Part shown: piece by piece, positions 26,999-36,217 of the stretch
How positions within the stretch are numbered: the first letter of the stretch is position 1
Layout: every line of letters begins with the position of its first letter
Source: CAYWKU01 sp964459325
Lineage (GTDB): Bacteria; RBG-13-61-14; CAYWKU01
Assembly: GCA_964459325.1 (NCBI GenBank)
Contig: CAYWKU010000005.1
Coordinates: 62,001-126,000 of the forward strand
Direction: 5' to 3'
Length of the DNA: 64,000 bases
Position numbers and translations under genes: made by a program
The notes under the pieces: generated by a model
What the model was told of the DNA's origin: nothing
Database searches by the model: none
The model's input: the letters and a program-made list of their open reading frames with translations, nothing else

Positions 26999-28315
26999 TT
27001 ATTCCGTTTGCTTTCTGTTCGATATTTCCGAGTATATATCCAGATGAGCGTGAGCGTCTTCGTCAATGGAAAGTACTTGAACCGACTGCCCGGCTATGGC
27101 ATCGGCCAGACCCGGGGTATGCGCAAGGATATACATTTTGTCTCTAAGGTGCTTCGAGTTGCCCCGGCGGAAAAGAAGCCCGTCGATGCCGTCGCGTATA
27201 GCTTCAACGAGGGGGCCGTGAGCACTGGCTATGACCGGCCTGCCCGCCATTTTCGATTCCCGCACCACCATCCCGTGCGATTCCCACCACAAGCTGGGTA
27301 CTATGACCGCGTCCAGCCCCGACAGGGCCTCCGGTATATCCTCGGGCTTTATCGGGCCGTGAAAGGTTACATCCAGCCCCCGGGATTTTAGTCTGAGAGC
27401 CTTTTCGTAGCCGCTTTGGCCGTGATAGGAAGGGGAGGGGCCGAAAAGGTGGATTTCCAGCTCCAGACCCCGGTCTTCCCTCTTCAGCCTTTTGGCGGCG
27501 TCCAGAATAAGGTGCACGCCCTTGGAGGGTATCAGCGAGCCTATGTAGCCGAACTTGCGGACCTTTCCTATCTTTCCCCCCGACTGGCGCACCCGCTCGA
27601 AAGGCTCCTTGTCGTAACCGTAAGGCAGCACCCGGATTTTACCCGCCGCGAACCCGTCCCGCTCCATAACCCGGGCGTGATGCTCGCTGGGAGCTATCAA
27701 AACATCCGCCGCGTTAGCAACCTTCTCCGAGCTTGCCCAGAAGTCGTATACCATCCTTCTGCCCGCCGATTTTCGGAAAAGGTGCCGGTGGAGCTTGCCG
27801 AAAGCCCCCAGCGGCGCTCCCTTGCATTGCGGCTTCAGGCAGTCGGTGCAACGGTGCGCGTTGAGGGTTTCGCAGATGACGAAGTCCTCCCGCAGCCTCT
27901 GCCCACGGGGGCAGGTGAGAGCGAAATCGTGCAGCGACAGTGCTATGGGTATCCCCCGTTCCTGAAGTTCGCCCGCGATGCCGTGGCCGAGACCTCCCAG
28001 GTGGTGGATGTGAGCCACGTCGGGGTAGCCGGAATTTTCGAGGTATTCACCGAATATGCGGGAAATTTCGGGGTTCGAGTATGTGCCACGGAAATCTTCG
28101 AGGTCGAGAAAGTTGTAATTGAGGGCGGTTACACTGACACCTTCATCGTCGAAGGAACGCAGCTCGTAATCCGGGCGCGAAAGGTCGGTTTCCCGGCAGA
28201 ATACGGACACCCGGTGACCTTCATTGGACATTCGCCGCGCCAGCCGCCGGGAGTATACTTCCACTCCCCCGAGCGATTCGGGCGGCCAGCCGTTGACTAT
28301 GAACAGGATTTTCAT
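26999..28315 (-). CDS. Glycosyltransferase family 4
   Basis: 438 residues. GT-B fold with N-terminal ILFIVNGWPPESLGGVEVYSRRLA. A cysteine cluster (CPRGQ, CETLNAHRCTDCLKPQCKG) near 140-170 is found in a subset of exopolysaccharide GT4 enzymes and may bind zinc. The donor site is seen in GYIGSLIPSKGVHLILDAAK and in PSLWWESHGMVVRESKMAGRPVIASAHG, the E-x7-E motif. It probably builds a surface or exported polysaccharide. It is separated by 255 bp from the GT2 gene, so co-transcription is possible but not certain. Confidence 0.9.
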   Translation of the reverse strand: MKILFIVNGWPPESLGGVEVYSRRLARRMSNEGHRVSVFCRETDLSRPDYELRSFDDEGVSVTALNYNFLDLEDFRGTYSNPEISRIFGEYLENSGYPDVAHIHHLGGLGHGIAGELQERGIPIALSLHDFALTCPRGQRLREDFVICETLNAHRCTDCLKPQCKGAPLGAFGKLHRHLFRKSAGRRMVYDFWASSEKVANAADVLIAPSEHHARVMERDGFAAGKIRVLPYGYDKEPFERVRQSGGKIGKVRKFGYIGSLIPSKGVHLILDAAKRLKREDRGLELEIHLFGPSPSYHGQSGYEKALRLKSRGLDVTFHGPIKPEDIPEALSGLDAVIVPSLWWESHGMVVRESKMAGRPVIASAHGPLVEAIRDGIDGLLFRRGNSKHLRDKMYILAHTPGLADAIAGQSVQVLSIDEDAHAHLDIYSEISNRKQTE

Positions 28316-28560
28316 TCAAAGGTTATGATAACACCGTTTTGTGCATAGCTGAAACCGCGGGGCCTGAATTGGCATTTCCGGGCAATGCTGTCCGACAAAA
28401 ACCGAAAGTGGCCATTTGGGACGGGTTAAGTGATTTATTTTACTGGAATTTGATAAAAAGTTCCGGAACAGGTTCCCCTTGCAGCGCAGATGCTGTCCAA
28501 AACAGGAGGTCATCGTAATTTCCTTGTAACTTCAGCCAAAAATCTCTCGAAAAGCCCTTG

Positions 28561-28584
28561 GACAAGGGGCTTAAGCCCCTTGTC
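28561..28584. repeat. Dispersed palindrome, copy 3 (single hairpin)
   Basis: A perfect palindrome of 24 bp with arms GACAAGGGGCTT/AAGCCCCTTGTC, the same family as 16991-17035 and 20827-20876. It overlaps the 3' end of the GT2 gene and supplies its last codons and its TAA stop. Confidence 0.85.
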
Positions 28585-29569
28585 TCCTTCGTTTGAAAAA
28601 CACGTTCATGCCGCTTTTAAGCAGCCCGTCCACGCGCCTGAACCACGGCTTGGTGTGCATCCACTTGAGGCTTATGGCGCCCAGGAACTGGGCCAGGTTC
28701 TGGGAGAAAGAGTAGGGTATTGTCCACAGTTTCCAGTAAAGTCGGTGAAAAAACGGCATGGGGGTATCTTTGAGGTCGGCCCATCTTTCGAAGATGCCGT
28801 TGAACCCGGCCCGGAGCACTTCAAAGGGCATGGGGAAGACCTTCAGACCCACCAGCCGGTTCCAGTTCTGATGGTCCATGTAAACCCGCTCGAACTCGTA
28901 CCAAATCCCCTTAGAGTGAGAATGCCACACTGCGCTCCGAGGCTCGTAGACCAGCTTGTAGCCGCTTTTGAGCGCTTCCATGGCCCACTGTGAATCTTCC
29001 CCGAAGGGCGCTTCGGGGAAGGGGTGCTCCTCCCATACCGAGCGGCGTATCATGGAAGAAACGTTGTCGAAACTGACCAGCGCCACCTTCTCCAACCCGT
29101 CCATTTTTTCAAAAGCTTCGAGGTTGTCTATTTGTTTAACAGCCGGCTGTGTACTTCCCGCGCTCCATCTTTTCAGCCGCGCGGCCACCACCGGGTTTGA
29201 GCCGGGGTGAGGCATTTGGCGCGAGTATGCTCCCGCCACTTGGGGGTCGCCGAAAGCGTCGACCAGCCGCTTAAGCCAGTGCCGGTCGCACGGGACGGCG
29301 TCCTGCACCAGCAGCGCCACCAGCTCGCCCCGGCTTTCGCTTATCCCCAGGTTGCGGGTAAGGCCGTGGTCGAACTCCGACTTGGAGATGCGGATGACCC
29401 GGGCACAACTTTCGGCGTAAATATCGGACGAATCGCGGCTGCCCGAGTCCACCACCACTATCTCGAACGGGCGGTCAAGCTCCTGCCGGGAAAGCGCGTA
29501 AAGGCAGCGGTGAAAGAGGCGACCTCCGTTGAAGGTGGGAATGACTACGCTTACCGAAGGAGCGACCAT
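28571..29569 (-). CDS. Glycosyltransferase family 2 (rhamnosyltransferase-like)
   Basis: 332 residues of GT-A fold: VVIPTFNGGRLFHRCLYAL, then VDSGSRDSSD and the loop FDHGLTRNLGISESRGELVALLVQDAVP, which is typical of rhamnosyltransferases. A DxD-like motif and the acceptor-side ED in FGEDSQWAMEALKSG follow. The final residues RQGA and the stop codon are written by a dispersed palindromic repeat, so the native C-terminus was probably changed by that insertion. With the GT4 gene downstream it suggests a small surface-glycan locus. Confidence 0.9.
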   Translation of the reverse strand: MVAPSVSVVIPTFNGGRLFHRCLYALSRQELDRPFEIVVVDSGSRDSSDIYAESCARVIRISKSEFDHGLTRNLGISESRGELVALLVQDAVPCDRHWLKRLVDAFGDPQVAGAYSRQMPHPGSNPVVAARLKRWSAGSTQPAVKQIDNLEAFEKMDGLEKVALVSFDNVSSMIRRSVWEEHPFPEAPFGEDSQWAMEALKSGYKLVYEPRSAVWHSHSKGIWYEFERVYMDHQNWNRLVGLKVFPMPFEVLRAGFNGIFERWADLKDTPMPFFHRLYWKLWTIPYSFSQNLAQFLGAISLKWMHTKPWFRRVDGLLKSGMNVFFKRRRQGA

Positions 29570-29847
29570 TACTATTAGTATAAATTAAAGGCAGGGGGTT
29601 CGCTCCCGGCAGGGATTTCATCTCTGCACCCTTAACTGCGCTCGCGAGCACGCAACTCGGCAACTCGGTATGCACGTTTGCTCGTGCAGAGGCATTCGAA
29701 ACCCCGACCTTCAGGTCGGGGAGCTTCACATCTATGGGCACAGCCCCGGGCTTTAGCCCGGGGAATCCCCCGGAATAAATTCCGGGGTTTTCAAGTCATG
29801 GCAGGCCCTACACTCTTGTCGGGCAATACCGATGCCGCTATGGCGCT
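29570..29847. repeat. Tandem CCCCG-hairpins and an ACACTCTTGTCGGGC fragment
   Basis: Three perfect hairpins stand one after another: CCCCGACC/GGTCGGGG (29702-29721), CCCCGGGCT/AGCCCGGGG (29744-29763) and CCCCGGAA/TTCCGGGG (29768-29787). Then 29810-29824 repeats the 15-mer ACACTCTTGTCGGGC also found at 51497-51511. No gene is visible. The cluster lies between two minus-strand genes. Confidence 0.75.
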
Positions 29848-30522
29848 TCAGATTACCGTGAGTCCTTCCTGCCGGATAAGCTCCTTACCGTATTCGATGG
29901 AGACGGCGTAGGACACATCGGTGGAGTAGGACACGTTGGAGGGAGGAGCGCGGTTGGTGATTTCGGCGGGGTCGAATCTGCCCAGCAGGATTCCCACCAC
30001 CCTTTCGTCCTCCACGCTTATCAGCGGGCCACCGGCATCGCCGTCGCGCACCATGGTATCTATAAGCAATAACCTCGTTTCGTTCACTGAAAGTAACTTG
30101 GCCGACAATATGGCCTGCATGGTTATGAGTGCATGAACCCGGTAATGCGCGAACGAGAAGCCCATGGCCATCAGGTACTCGCCATCGGACAGTTCATCCG
30201 GTTTTCCAATGATGTGGGCCGGAGCGCTGATTTCCATTTTTTCTTTGAACCTGAGCAGAGCGACGTCATGTTCTATATCGGTTTGTGCCGGTTCCACCGG
30301 CAGGCTCGAGACCCTTTCGGTGGTCAGAGGGATGAAGTCGATATTGGAGTAAGGCGGCACCGCCACCAACTCGTCTTTTTCTGTGAAGTTATGAGCGGCA
30401 GTTAAAAGGTAACCCCGGTGATGTACCAGAAACGCAGTGCCCAGGAACAGGAGTTGCTCCTTCTCCTTCTTCATGAGCATCATACATCCGCCGGCGAATT
30501 TGCGGCTGACTGTAGTTAGCAT
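29848..30522 (-). CDS. Trypsin-fold protein lacking the catalytic serine
   Basis: 224 residues with the chymotrypsin-like pattern: GTAFLVHHRGYLLTAAH with H44, EHDVALLRF with D86, and the oxyanion-loop motif DGDAGGPLIS. In active enzymes this reads GDSGGP; here residue 163 is alanine (codon GCC, on the minus strand). Histidine and aspartate are kept, so it looks like a recently or selectively inactivated protease that may act as a binding protein. No signal peptide is evident. It begins 18 bp after the end of the ProX-like gene and may share its transcript. Confidence 0.82.
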   Translation of the reverse strand: MLTTVSRKFAGGCMMLMKKEKEQLLFLGTAFLVHHRGYLLTAAHNFTEKDELVAVPPYSNIDFIPLTTERVSSLPVEPAQTDIEHDVALLRFKEKMEISAPAHIIGKPDELSDGEYLMAMGFSFAHYRVHALITMQAILSAKLLSVNETRLLLIDTMVRDGDAGGPLISVEDERVVGILLGRFDPAEITNRAPPSNVSYSTDVSYAVSIEYGKELIRQEGLTVI

Positions 30523-30540
30523 GTTAACCCCCGGTTTGGG

Positions 30541-31485
30541 TTACCCTTTTTCCGGCAACCATTCCTTCACCCGCTCGTCGTGCGTTCTCATCCATCGGAG
30601 AGCCTTTTCGTAAGGGTCTAGTCCCCGGTCCTCTCTGTTCCAGAGCATAAGCTGGGCCATGTCGGCCGGGTTCCAATAAAAGTTGTCCAGAAACTCGTAA
30701 ACCTCGGGCATGTCATCTTTCAGCCCCGGTCGCACGATGGTGCAAATCCGCTCGCTTCTCCCGTAGACGTTTTCGGGGTCTTTCAGGAAATCGAGCTTCC
30801 AGCGGGCGAACATCCAGTGTGGCGACCAGCCTGTTATCACTATGTATTTCTGCTTGCGAATGGCTTCCGTCAGCTCTTCTATCATGGCGGACTCGCTGCC
30901 TTCCACCAGGCGGAACTCGTCGGCCAGCCCGTACGCTTCGATGGCCTGCCTAGTTTTTTTCATTATGCCCGCGTCCGGGTCTATGCCGACTATTCGGTGT
31001 CTGAACTTCCCGGCTTTATCCGCAAGTTCGGGTATCGACTCGATTGTGATGTAAGGCTCGTTTCTCTTTCCCGACGGCCCGGTTTTTCTTCCCACGGTGA
31101 CTCTCGGCACGACCAGGCCGGTTCTGACATCTTCGAGATTGGGGCCCAGGTTCGTGACCCGGTCTTTGTATTGCCGATAGTAATGCTCGTGGGTTTTCGG
31201 CAGCCACGCGGACACCGTGGCGTCCACCCGGCCCTCGGCCACGGCTTCCCACATCTCGTCGGCCCGCATGGCTTCGATTTCGCAATGGTACCCCATGTCG
31301 GCCTGCAGCACGGCCTTGACCAGGTTGGTGCCGGCCACTTCGGTGGACCAGTCCACGTAAGCGATGCTCACGCGCCGGTGCTTGTCGGTTCCAAAGTATT
31401 CCGGGCCTTCGTTCCGGTTGCAGGAGAAAGCTGCCGATAAGGCAATCAACAATCCCAAAAATGCGGCTATCGTTTTCCGTTTCAT
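30541..31485 (-). CDS. Glycine betaine/proline-type substrate-binding protein (ProX/OpuAC family)
   Basis: 314 residues: a hydrophobic N-terminal signal (~4-20) ending AAFSCNRN, possibly a lipoprotein with a non-standard lipobox around C22. The OpuAC-type binding fold follows with YVDWSTEVAGTNLVKAVLQ, VAEGRVDATVSAWLP and ITGWSPHWMFARWKLDFL, where aromatic residues would cage a quaternary amine. Its ATG overlaps the stop of the BCCT gene (ATGA), so the real start is 31485. The reading frame is open further upstream inside the BCCT gene, but that part is shadow. It is unusual to find an ABC-type binding protein beside a BCCT carrier instead of an ABC permease. Confidence 0.9.
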   Translation of the reverse strand: MKRKTIAAFLGLLIALSAAFSCNRNEGPEYFGTDKHRRVSIAYVDWSTEVAGTNLVKAVLQADMGYHCEIEAMRADEMWEAVAEGRVDATVSAWLPKTHEHYYRQYKDRVTNLGPNLEDVRTGLVVPRVTVGRKTGPSGKRNEPYITIESIPELADKAGKFRHRIVGIDPDAGIMKKTRQAIEAYGLADEFRLVEGSESAMIEELTEAIRKQKYIVITGWSPHWMFARWKLDFLKDPENVYGRSERICTIVRPGLKDDMPEVYEFLDNFYWNPADMAQLMLWNREDRGLDPYEKALRWMRTHDERVKEWLPEKG

Positions 31486-33125
31486 TGCTGTTTGCGCTTC
31501 AGCCAAAGCTGCCTCCTCCCGAAAGTGGTGGGCGTGGGATATGTCACTTTCGTAAAGAGCTTTCCGCCGCGCTCGTAGGGCGGCAGGTAGAAGCCCTGAA
31601 CCCCCTTGTACGTCGAGAATCCTTTCCACAAGCTGTAGCACATGAATAGAAGCACCAGGGCGAAGGGAAGACCGGTAGTAATAACTGCGGTTTGAAGAGC
31701 TACCAGACCGCCGCCCACCAAAAGAATCGCCGCCACCACGCCTTCGAGGATGGCCCAGAAAAGCCGCTGAAGCACCGGCGGGTCGGGGTTGCCGCCGGCG
31801 GTGATGATGTCTATCACCATGGAACCGGAATCGGAGGAGGTAACGAAGAAGGTTGTCACCACCAACACTGTTAGAGTTGAGGTAATTGTATCGAGCGGGA
31901 AGTTCTCCAGCAGCACGAACAAGGAAACCGGGATGTTGTCCTGCACCGCCTTTGCTATCCCACCGGCTCCGAACATTTCTATATAAAGTGCGGAATTTCC
32001 GAATATGGTTATCCACGCCATGGTTATGATTGTCGGCACGAACAAGACCCCAAGCAGAAACTCCCTTACCGTTCTCCCGTAAGAGACCCTGGCAATGAAC
32101 ATGCCCACAAAAGGAGACCATGCTATCCACCAGCCCCAGTAAAACACCGTCCATGCGTTCTGCCACGAAGTGGCCTCGTAAGTTTCGCTCCAGGTCGCCA
32201 GCCGGGGCAGGTGCTGGATGTAGGAGCCGATGTTTTCCATGAAACCGTTCAGTATGAAAATAGTGGGGCCGAGTATCAGGACGAAAAGCGCCAGCAGGCC
32301 GGCTATGGTGAGGTTGAGTTCGCTGAGCCTTCTTATCCCGGCATCCAGCCCTGACACTACCGACCAGGTGGCTACGGCGGTAATTCCGGCTATCAGCAGA
32401 ACCTGGATGGTGCGGTTCTGGCCGATGCCGAGAAGGTGGTCCAGCCCCGCGTTGACTTGCTGAACTCCGAGTCCCAGCGAGGTGGCCACTCCGAACAAAG
32501 TCGCCACCGTAGCCAGGATGTCCACCACGTTGCCGAGCGGGCCGTAGATGCGCTTGCCGAGAACCGGGTAAAACACCGACCGGATGGAAAGGGGCAAACC
32601 CTTATTAAAACAGAAGAAGGCAAGGGAAAGGCCCACCAGCGAATAAACCGCCCACGGATGCAGCCCCCAGTGCAGGAAGGATAACTCCATCGCCACCTGA
32701 GCCGCTTCCACCGTGCCCGGCTCCGCCAGCGGCGAGGCCACATAGTGAAACATCGGCTCGGCGACCCCGTAGAACAGAAGACCTATACCCATGCCGGCGC
32801 TGAAAAGCATGGAAAACCAGCCGACGGTGCTGAATTCCGGCTTCGCGTCCTCACCGCCGATGCGAATCCGCCCGTAGCGGCTCAGCAGGAGGATTATTAC
32901 GAAGATGAACACCAGGTTTACCGTCAGGATGAAAAACCAGCCGGCCGCCGTGGCTATACTTGATTGTAAAGTCTCGAAAAGCCCGCCCACGTGCCTCTGA
33001 TAAAATATGGTAAAAGAAACGGACAAAATGATTATCGCGGCCGCTATGGAAAATACCCAGGGGTGAACGTCCAGCCTGAACCGGCTCCGGCGCTGTTTCT
33101 TATCGCCCGTTTTTTGTTTATCCAT
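31482..33125 (-). CDS. BCCT-family betaine/carnitine/choline transporter
   Basis: 547 residues with about twelve membrane segments. The family signature is present as the tryptophan-rich block FYWGWWIAWSPFVGMFIARVS followed by YGRTVREF. GMGIGLLFYGVAEPMFHY near the first helices is also typical and includes the Na+/substrate region. It imports osmolytes or quaternary amines, which can also be methyl donors in acetogens. Coupled by a 4-bp overlap to a ProX-like binding protein. The N-terminal ~20 residues are basic and hydrophilic. Confidence 0.94.
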   Translation of the reverse strand: MDKQKTGDKKQRRSRFRLDVHPWVFSIAAAIIILSVSFTIFYQRHVGGLFETLQSSIATAAGWFFILTVNLVFIFVIILLLSRYGRIRIGGEDAKPEFSTVGWFSMLFSAGMGIGLLFYGVAEPMFHYVASPLAEPGTVEAAQVAMELSFLHWGLHPWAVYSLVGLSLAFFCFNKGLPLSIRSVFYPVLGKRIYGPLGNVVDILATVATLFGVATSLGLGVQQVNAGLDHLLGIGQNRTIQVLLIAGITAVATWSVVSGLDAGIRRLSELNLTIAGLLALFVLILGPTIFILNGFMENIGSYIQHLPRLATWSETYEATSWQNAWTVFYWGWWIAWSPFVGMFIARVSYGRTVREFLLGVLFVPTIITMAWITIFGNSALYIEMFGAGGIAKAVQDNIPVSLFVLLENFPLDTITSTLTVLVVTTFFVTSSDSGSMVIDIITAGGNPDPPVLQRLFWAILEGVVAAILLVGGGLVALQTAVITTGLPFALVLLFMCYSLWKGFSTYKGVQGFYLPPYERGGKLFTKVTYPTPTTFGRRQLWLKRKQQ

Positions 33126-33255
33126 TCCTTTACTCCGGCCTGTATCTGAAAGGGGCGCGTTTTCAGAAAATTCGCATGATTCCGATTGTGTCCCATTTCC
33201 CCCTGAAATTCAACAAATTGACCCCGGATAAGGGAAATGCATTACTCATCCGGCA

Positions 33256-36201
33256 TTGTCCCTTACCCCCGCCGGTGATACCATCTACCCGAAAATGGTT
33301 CCCCGTCTCATCGATGAAATTAAACGCGACCCCGAGTTGGCGGGGCAGGTGGCTTATCATCGCCACATACCCGCGCGAAAGGCCGTTACCGGGCGCCTTG
33401 ACGGCGGGTTGCCGGAAAAGCTGGCCCGGGCGTTATCCCGTAGCGGCATAAATTCCCTCTATCTTCACCAGGCACAAGCCGTCCGGGCGGCGCGGGAGGG
33501 TAAAAACGTTGTCGTTACCACTCCCACCGCCAGCGGCAAGACCATGTGTTACAACGTGCCGGTCATCGAAAAGATACTTTCCGGCGAAGAGGGTTACGCG
33601 CTTTACCTGTTTCCCATAAAAGCCCTGGGTCAGGACCAGTTGAAAGTAATCCGCGACCTCGGTCTGGAAGCCGACGTGAAGGCGGATATATACGACGGCG
33701 ACACCCCGTCGCATCGGCGGCCGATAATCCGCAAAAATCCGCCTCACATACTTATTTCCAATCCGGATATGCTCCACTACGCCTTGTTGCCCTACCACGA
33801 AAAGTGGGAAGACTGGTTCCGCAACCTCAAAACGGTGATGCTGGACGAGCTTCACACATACAAGGGAGTTTTCGGCAGCCACGTGGGGGGCGTGCTGCGC
33901 CGCTTGCGCCGCATGGCCCGCTACTACGGTAGCGAGCCGCAATTCATCACATCCAGCGCCACAATTGCCAACCCTTCCGAGCTGGCGAAAACGTTGACCG
34001 GACTGGATTTCGAGGTTGTCAGCGAAAACGGCGCTCCCACCGGCGAGCGGAATTTCATATTTATGGACCCGACCGCAAGCCCCTACACGCTGGCGGCGAA
34101 ATTGTTTGTGAAAAGCCTTTATGCCGGCTTGAAGACTATCGCTTTCACCAAGTCGCGGGTTATCACCGAGCTTATGCACACCTGGACGACGAGCATGGCG
34201 CCGGAGATTAAAAACCGCATCTCCAACTACCGGGCGGGCTTTTTGCCGGAAGAGAGAAGGGACATCGAGAGCAAGCTCTTCGGCGGCGAGCTTGATGGCG
34301 TCATCTCCACCAGCGCCCTCGAGGTGGGGGTCGACATAGGCGGGCTGGACGTTTGCGTGCTGGTGGGGTATCCCGGCACGGTGGTTAACACGTGGCAGCG
34401 GGGCGGTCGCGCCGGAAGGGGCCTGGACCCCAGCGCGGTGATGATGGTGGCCGGAAGAGACGCGCTGGACCAGTATTTCATCAGGCATCCCGAGGACTTC
34501 TTCGGGCGAACCGTGGAAAGCGCCATCGCCGACACCTCCAACCCCTACATACTCGGCGACCACCTCGTATGCTCCGCCGGCGAATTGCTTCTAACGCCCG
34601 GTGAGGAAACCTTCGACCTGGAAAAATCGGGTGAAGTGCTCAGGGAAGAAACCCGCAAGGGCAGGCTCATCGAAAGGATGGACGGCTCGGGTTGGGTGAG
34701 CGCCCGGAAAAATCCGCAACGCGATGTCGACATCCGGGCTGTAGGAGAAAGCTACACCATATTCTCCGAAAACGGAAAATCCGTCATCGGCACAGTAAGC
34801 GGCGAACGGGCATTGACCGAAATACACCCCGGCGCCATATACCTGCACCGGGCCAAGCAGTTCTTCATATCATCGCTCGACCTGGAGGAAAGGAACGCTT
34901 ACGCCCGGCCCCTACGGGCGGATTATTACACAAAAGCGCTTTCGGAAAAACAGACGGAAATCCTCGAGGTGCTCAAGTCGCGCCCCACCGCCAACTTTTT
35001 GGTAAGGCTGGGCAGGTTGAAGGTTACCGAGCAGATAACCGGTTTCGAGAAGCGCAAGACCGCCACCCAGGAGAGGCTCAGCGTTCACTCGCTGGAGCTT
35101 CCGCCCCGTACCTTTGAAACCGTGGGTTTGTGGTGGGAGCTGGACGATTTCATACCGAAGCGGGTCAAGGCCGAGGGGCTGGACTACATGGGCGGCATCC
35201 ACGCCTCCGAGCACGCGGCCATCGCCCTGTTTCCTCTTTTCGCAATGTGTGACCGAGACGACGTGGGCGGCATCAGTTACCCCATGCACCCGCAGGCACA
35301 GAAGGGCGCGGTTTTTATCTATGACGGCTACCCCGGCGGGGTGGGGCTGGCCGAGCGGGCTTTTGAGGTCATAGAGGAATTGCTGGGAAAGACCGTGGAT
35401 TTAATCGCCTCCTGCGAGTGCGAAACCGGTTGCCCTTCCTGCATACACAGCCCAAGATGCGGCTCCGGAAACGTGCCACTGGACAAGGACGCGGCGCTGC
35501 TTACATTGAAAATGCTGCTCGAGCCGGATGCAATCTCCCAACCGCCTTCCCCGGATGAAGCAAGGCGGGAAGTTAAGCTGGAAACCTCATCCGGGCGCAC
35601 TTCGCCGGATTCGTACCGGGTGGTGGTGTTCGACCTGGAGACCCAGCGCAGCGCCGAGGAAGTCGGGGGGTGGCACAACGCTCACCTGATGAGGGTCAGT
35701 TGCGGCGTCACGTGGGATTCGCTCGATGAGAAGTTCGACGTTTACCGGGAGAACGAAATAGAAAAGCTGGTGGAAAAGCTCAAAAGCGCCGACCTGGTGG
35801 TGGGGTTCAATCAAATCCGCTTCGATTACAAGGTGCTCAGCGCCTATACGCCGTTCGATTTTTCCACCCTGCCGTCACTGGACATACTTGCGGAGATAAA
35901 GCGCACGCTGGGGCACCGGCTGAGCCTCGACCAGCTTGCTGCGGCCACGCTGAATAAATCCAAGTCAGCCGACGGGTTGCAGGCGCTGGAATGGTGGAAG
36001 AGGGGAGAAGTGGAGAAGATAATCAGCTATTGCACCGAGGACGTGGAGATTACGCGGGATATTTTTCTGCACGGTGTGCGGGAGGGTTATTTGTGCTACG
36101 AGAAAAAGCCCCACGGCCTCGTAAAACTGCCCGTGGACTGGGACATCGGCGGGATAGTGGAAGAAACGAAAAGGAGGGGCTGTAACAGAGACCCGGCCTG
36201 A
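33256..36201 (+). CDS. Fused MrfA-type DEAD/DEAH helicase and MrfB/YprB-type DEDDy exonuclease
   Basis: 981 residues. Part 1 (~1-745) is a superfamily 2 helicase: TPTASGKT at 89-96, DELH at 197-200, SSAT, STSALEVGVDIGGLD, and QRGGRAGR. A DUF1998-like four-cysteine region follows (about 720-737, C-x-C-x3-C-x2-C then C). Part 2 (~785-981) is an RNase H-like 3'-5' exonuclease with D792, E794, D857 and Y925-x3-D929, the DEDDy set. In Bacillus subtilis the neighbouring genes mrfA and mrfB act together in repair of mitomycin-type DNA damage; here the two are one protein. The start is TTG 33256 or ATG 33295; neither has an ideal ribosome site. Confidence 0.9.
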   Translation: MSLTPAGDTIYPKMVPRLIDEIKRDPELAGQVAYHRHIPARKAVTGRLDGGLPEKLARALSRSGINSLYLHQAQAVRAAREGKNVVVTTPTASGKTMCYNVPVIEKILSGEEGYALYLFPIKALGQDQLKVIRDLGLEADVKADIYDGDTPSHRRPIIRKNPPHILISNPDMLHYALLPYHEKWEDWFRNLKTVMLDELHTYKGVFGSHVGGVLRRLRRMARYYGSEPQFITSSATIANPSELAKTLTGLDFEVVSENGAPTGERNFIFMDPTASPYTLAAKLFVKSLYAGLKTIAFTKSRVITELMHTWTTSMAPEIKNRISNYRAGFLPEERRDIESKLFGGELDGVISTSALEVGVDIGGLDVCVLVGYPGTVVNTWQRGGRAGRGLDPSAVMMVAGRDALDQYFIRHPEDFFGRTVESAIADTSNPYILGDHLVCSAGELLLTPGEETFDLEKSGEVLREETRKGRLIERMDGSGWVSARKNPQRDVDIRAVGESYTIFSENGKSVIGTVSGERALTEIHPGAIYLHRAKQFFISSLDLEERNAYARPLRADYYTKALSEKQTEILEVLKSRPTANFLVRLGRLKVTEQITGFEKRKTATQERLSVHSLELPPRTFETVGLWWELDDFIPKRVKAEGLDYMGGIHASEHAAIALFPLFAMCDRDDVGGISYPMHPQAQKGAVFIYDGYPGGVGLAERAFEVIEELLGKTVDLIASCECETGCPSCIHSPRCGSGNVPLDKDAALLTLKMLLEPDAISQPPSPDEARREVKLETSSGRTSPDSYRVVVFDLETQRSAEEVGGWHNAHLMRVSCGVTWDSLDEKFDVYRENEIEKLVEKLKSADLVVGFNQIRFDYKVLSAYTPFDFSTLPSLDILAEIKRTLGHRLSLDQLAAATLNKSKSADGLQALEWWKRGEVEKIISYCTEDVEITRDIFLHGVREGYLCYEKKPHGLVKLPVDWDIGGIVEETKRRGCNRDPA

Positions 36202-36217
36202 AGACATCGGTTGTTAA

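Noticed and set aside
31486..32166. N-terminal extension of the ProX-like frame into the BCCT gene
   Set aside because: Residues before the signal peptide are out-of-frame BCCT sequence. The ATG at 31485 with ATGA overlap and a signal peptide right after it marks the true start.
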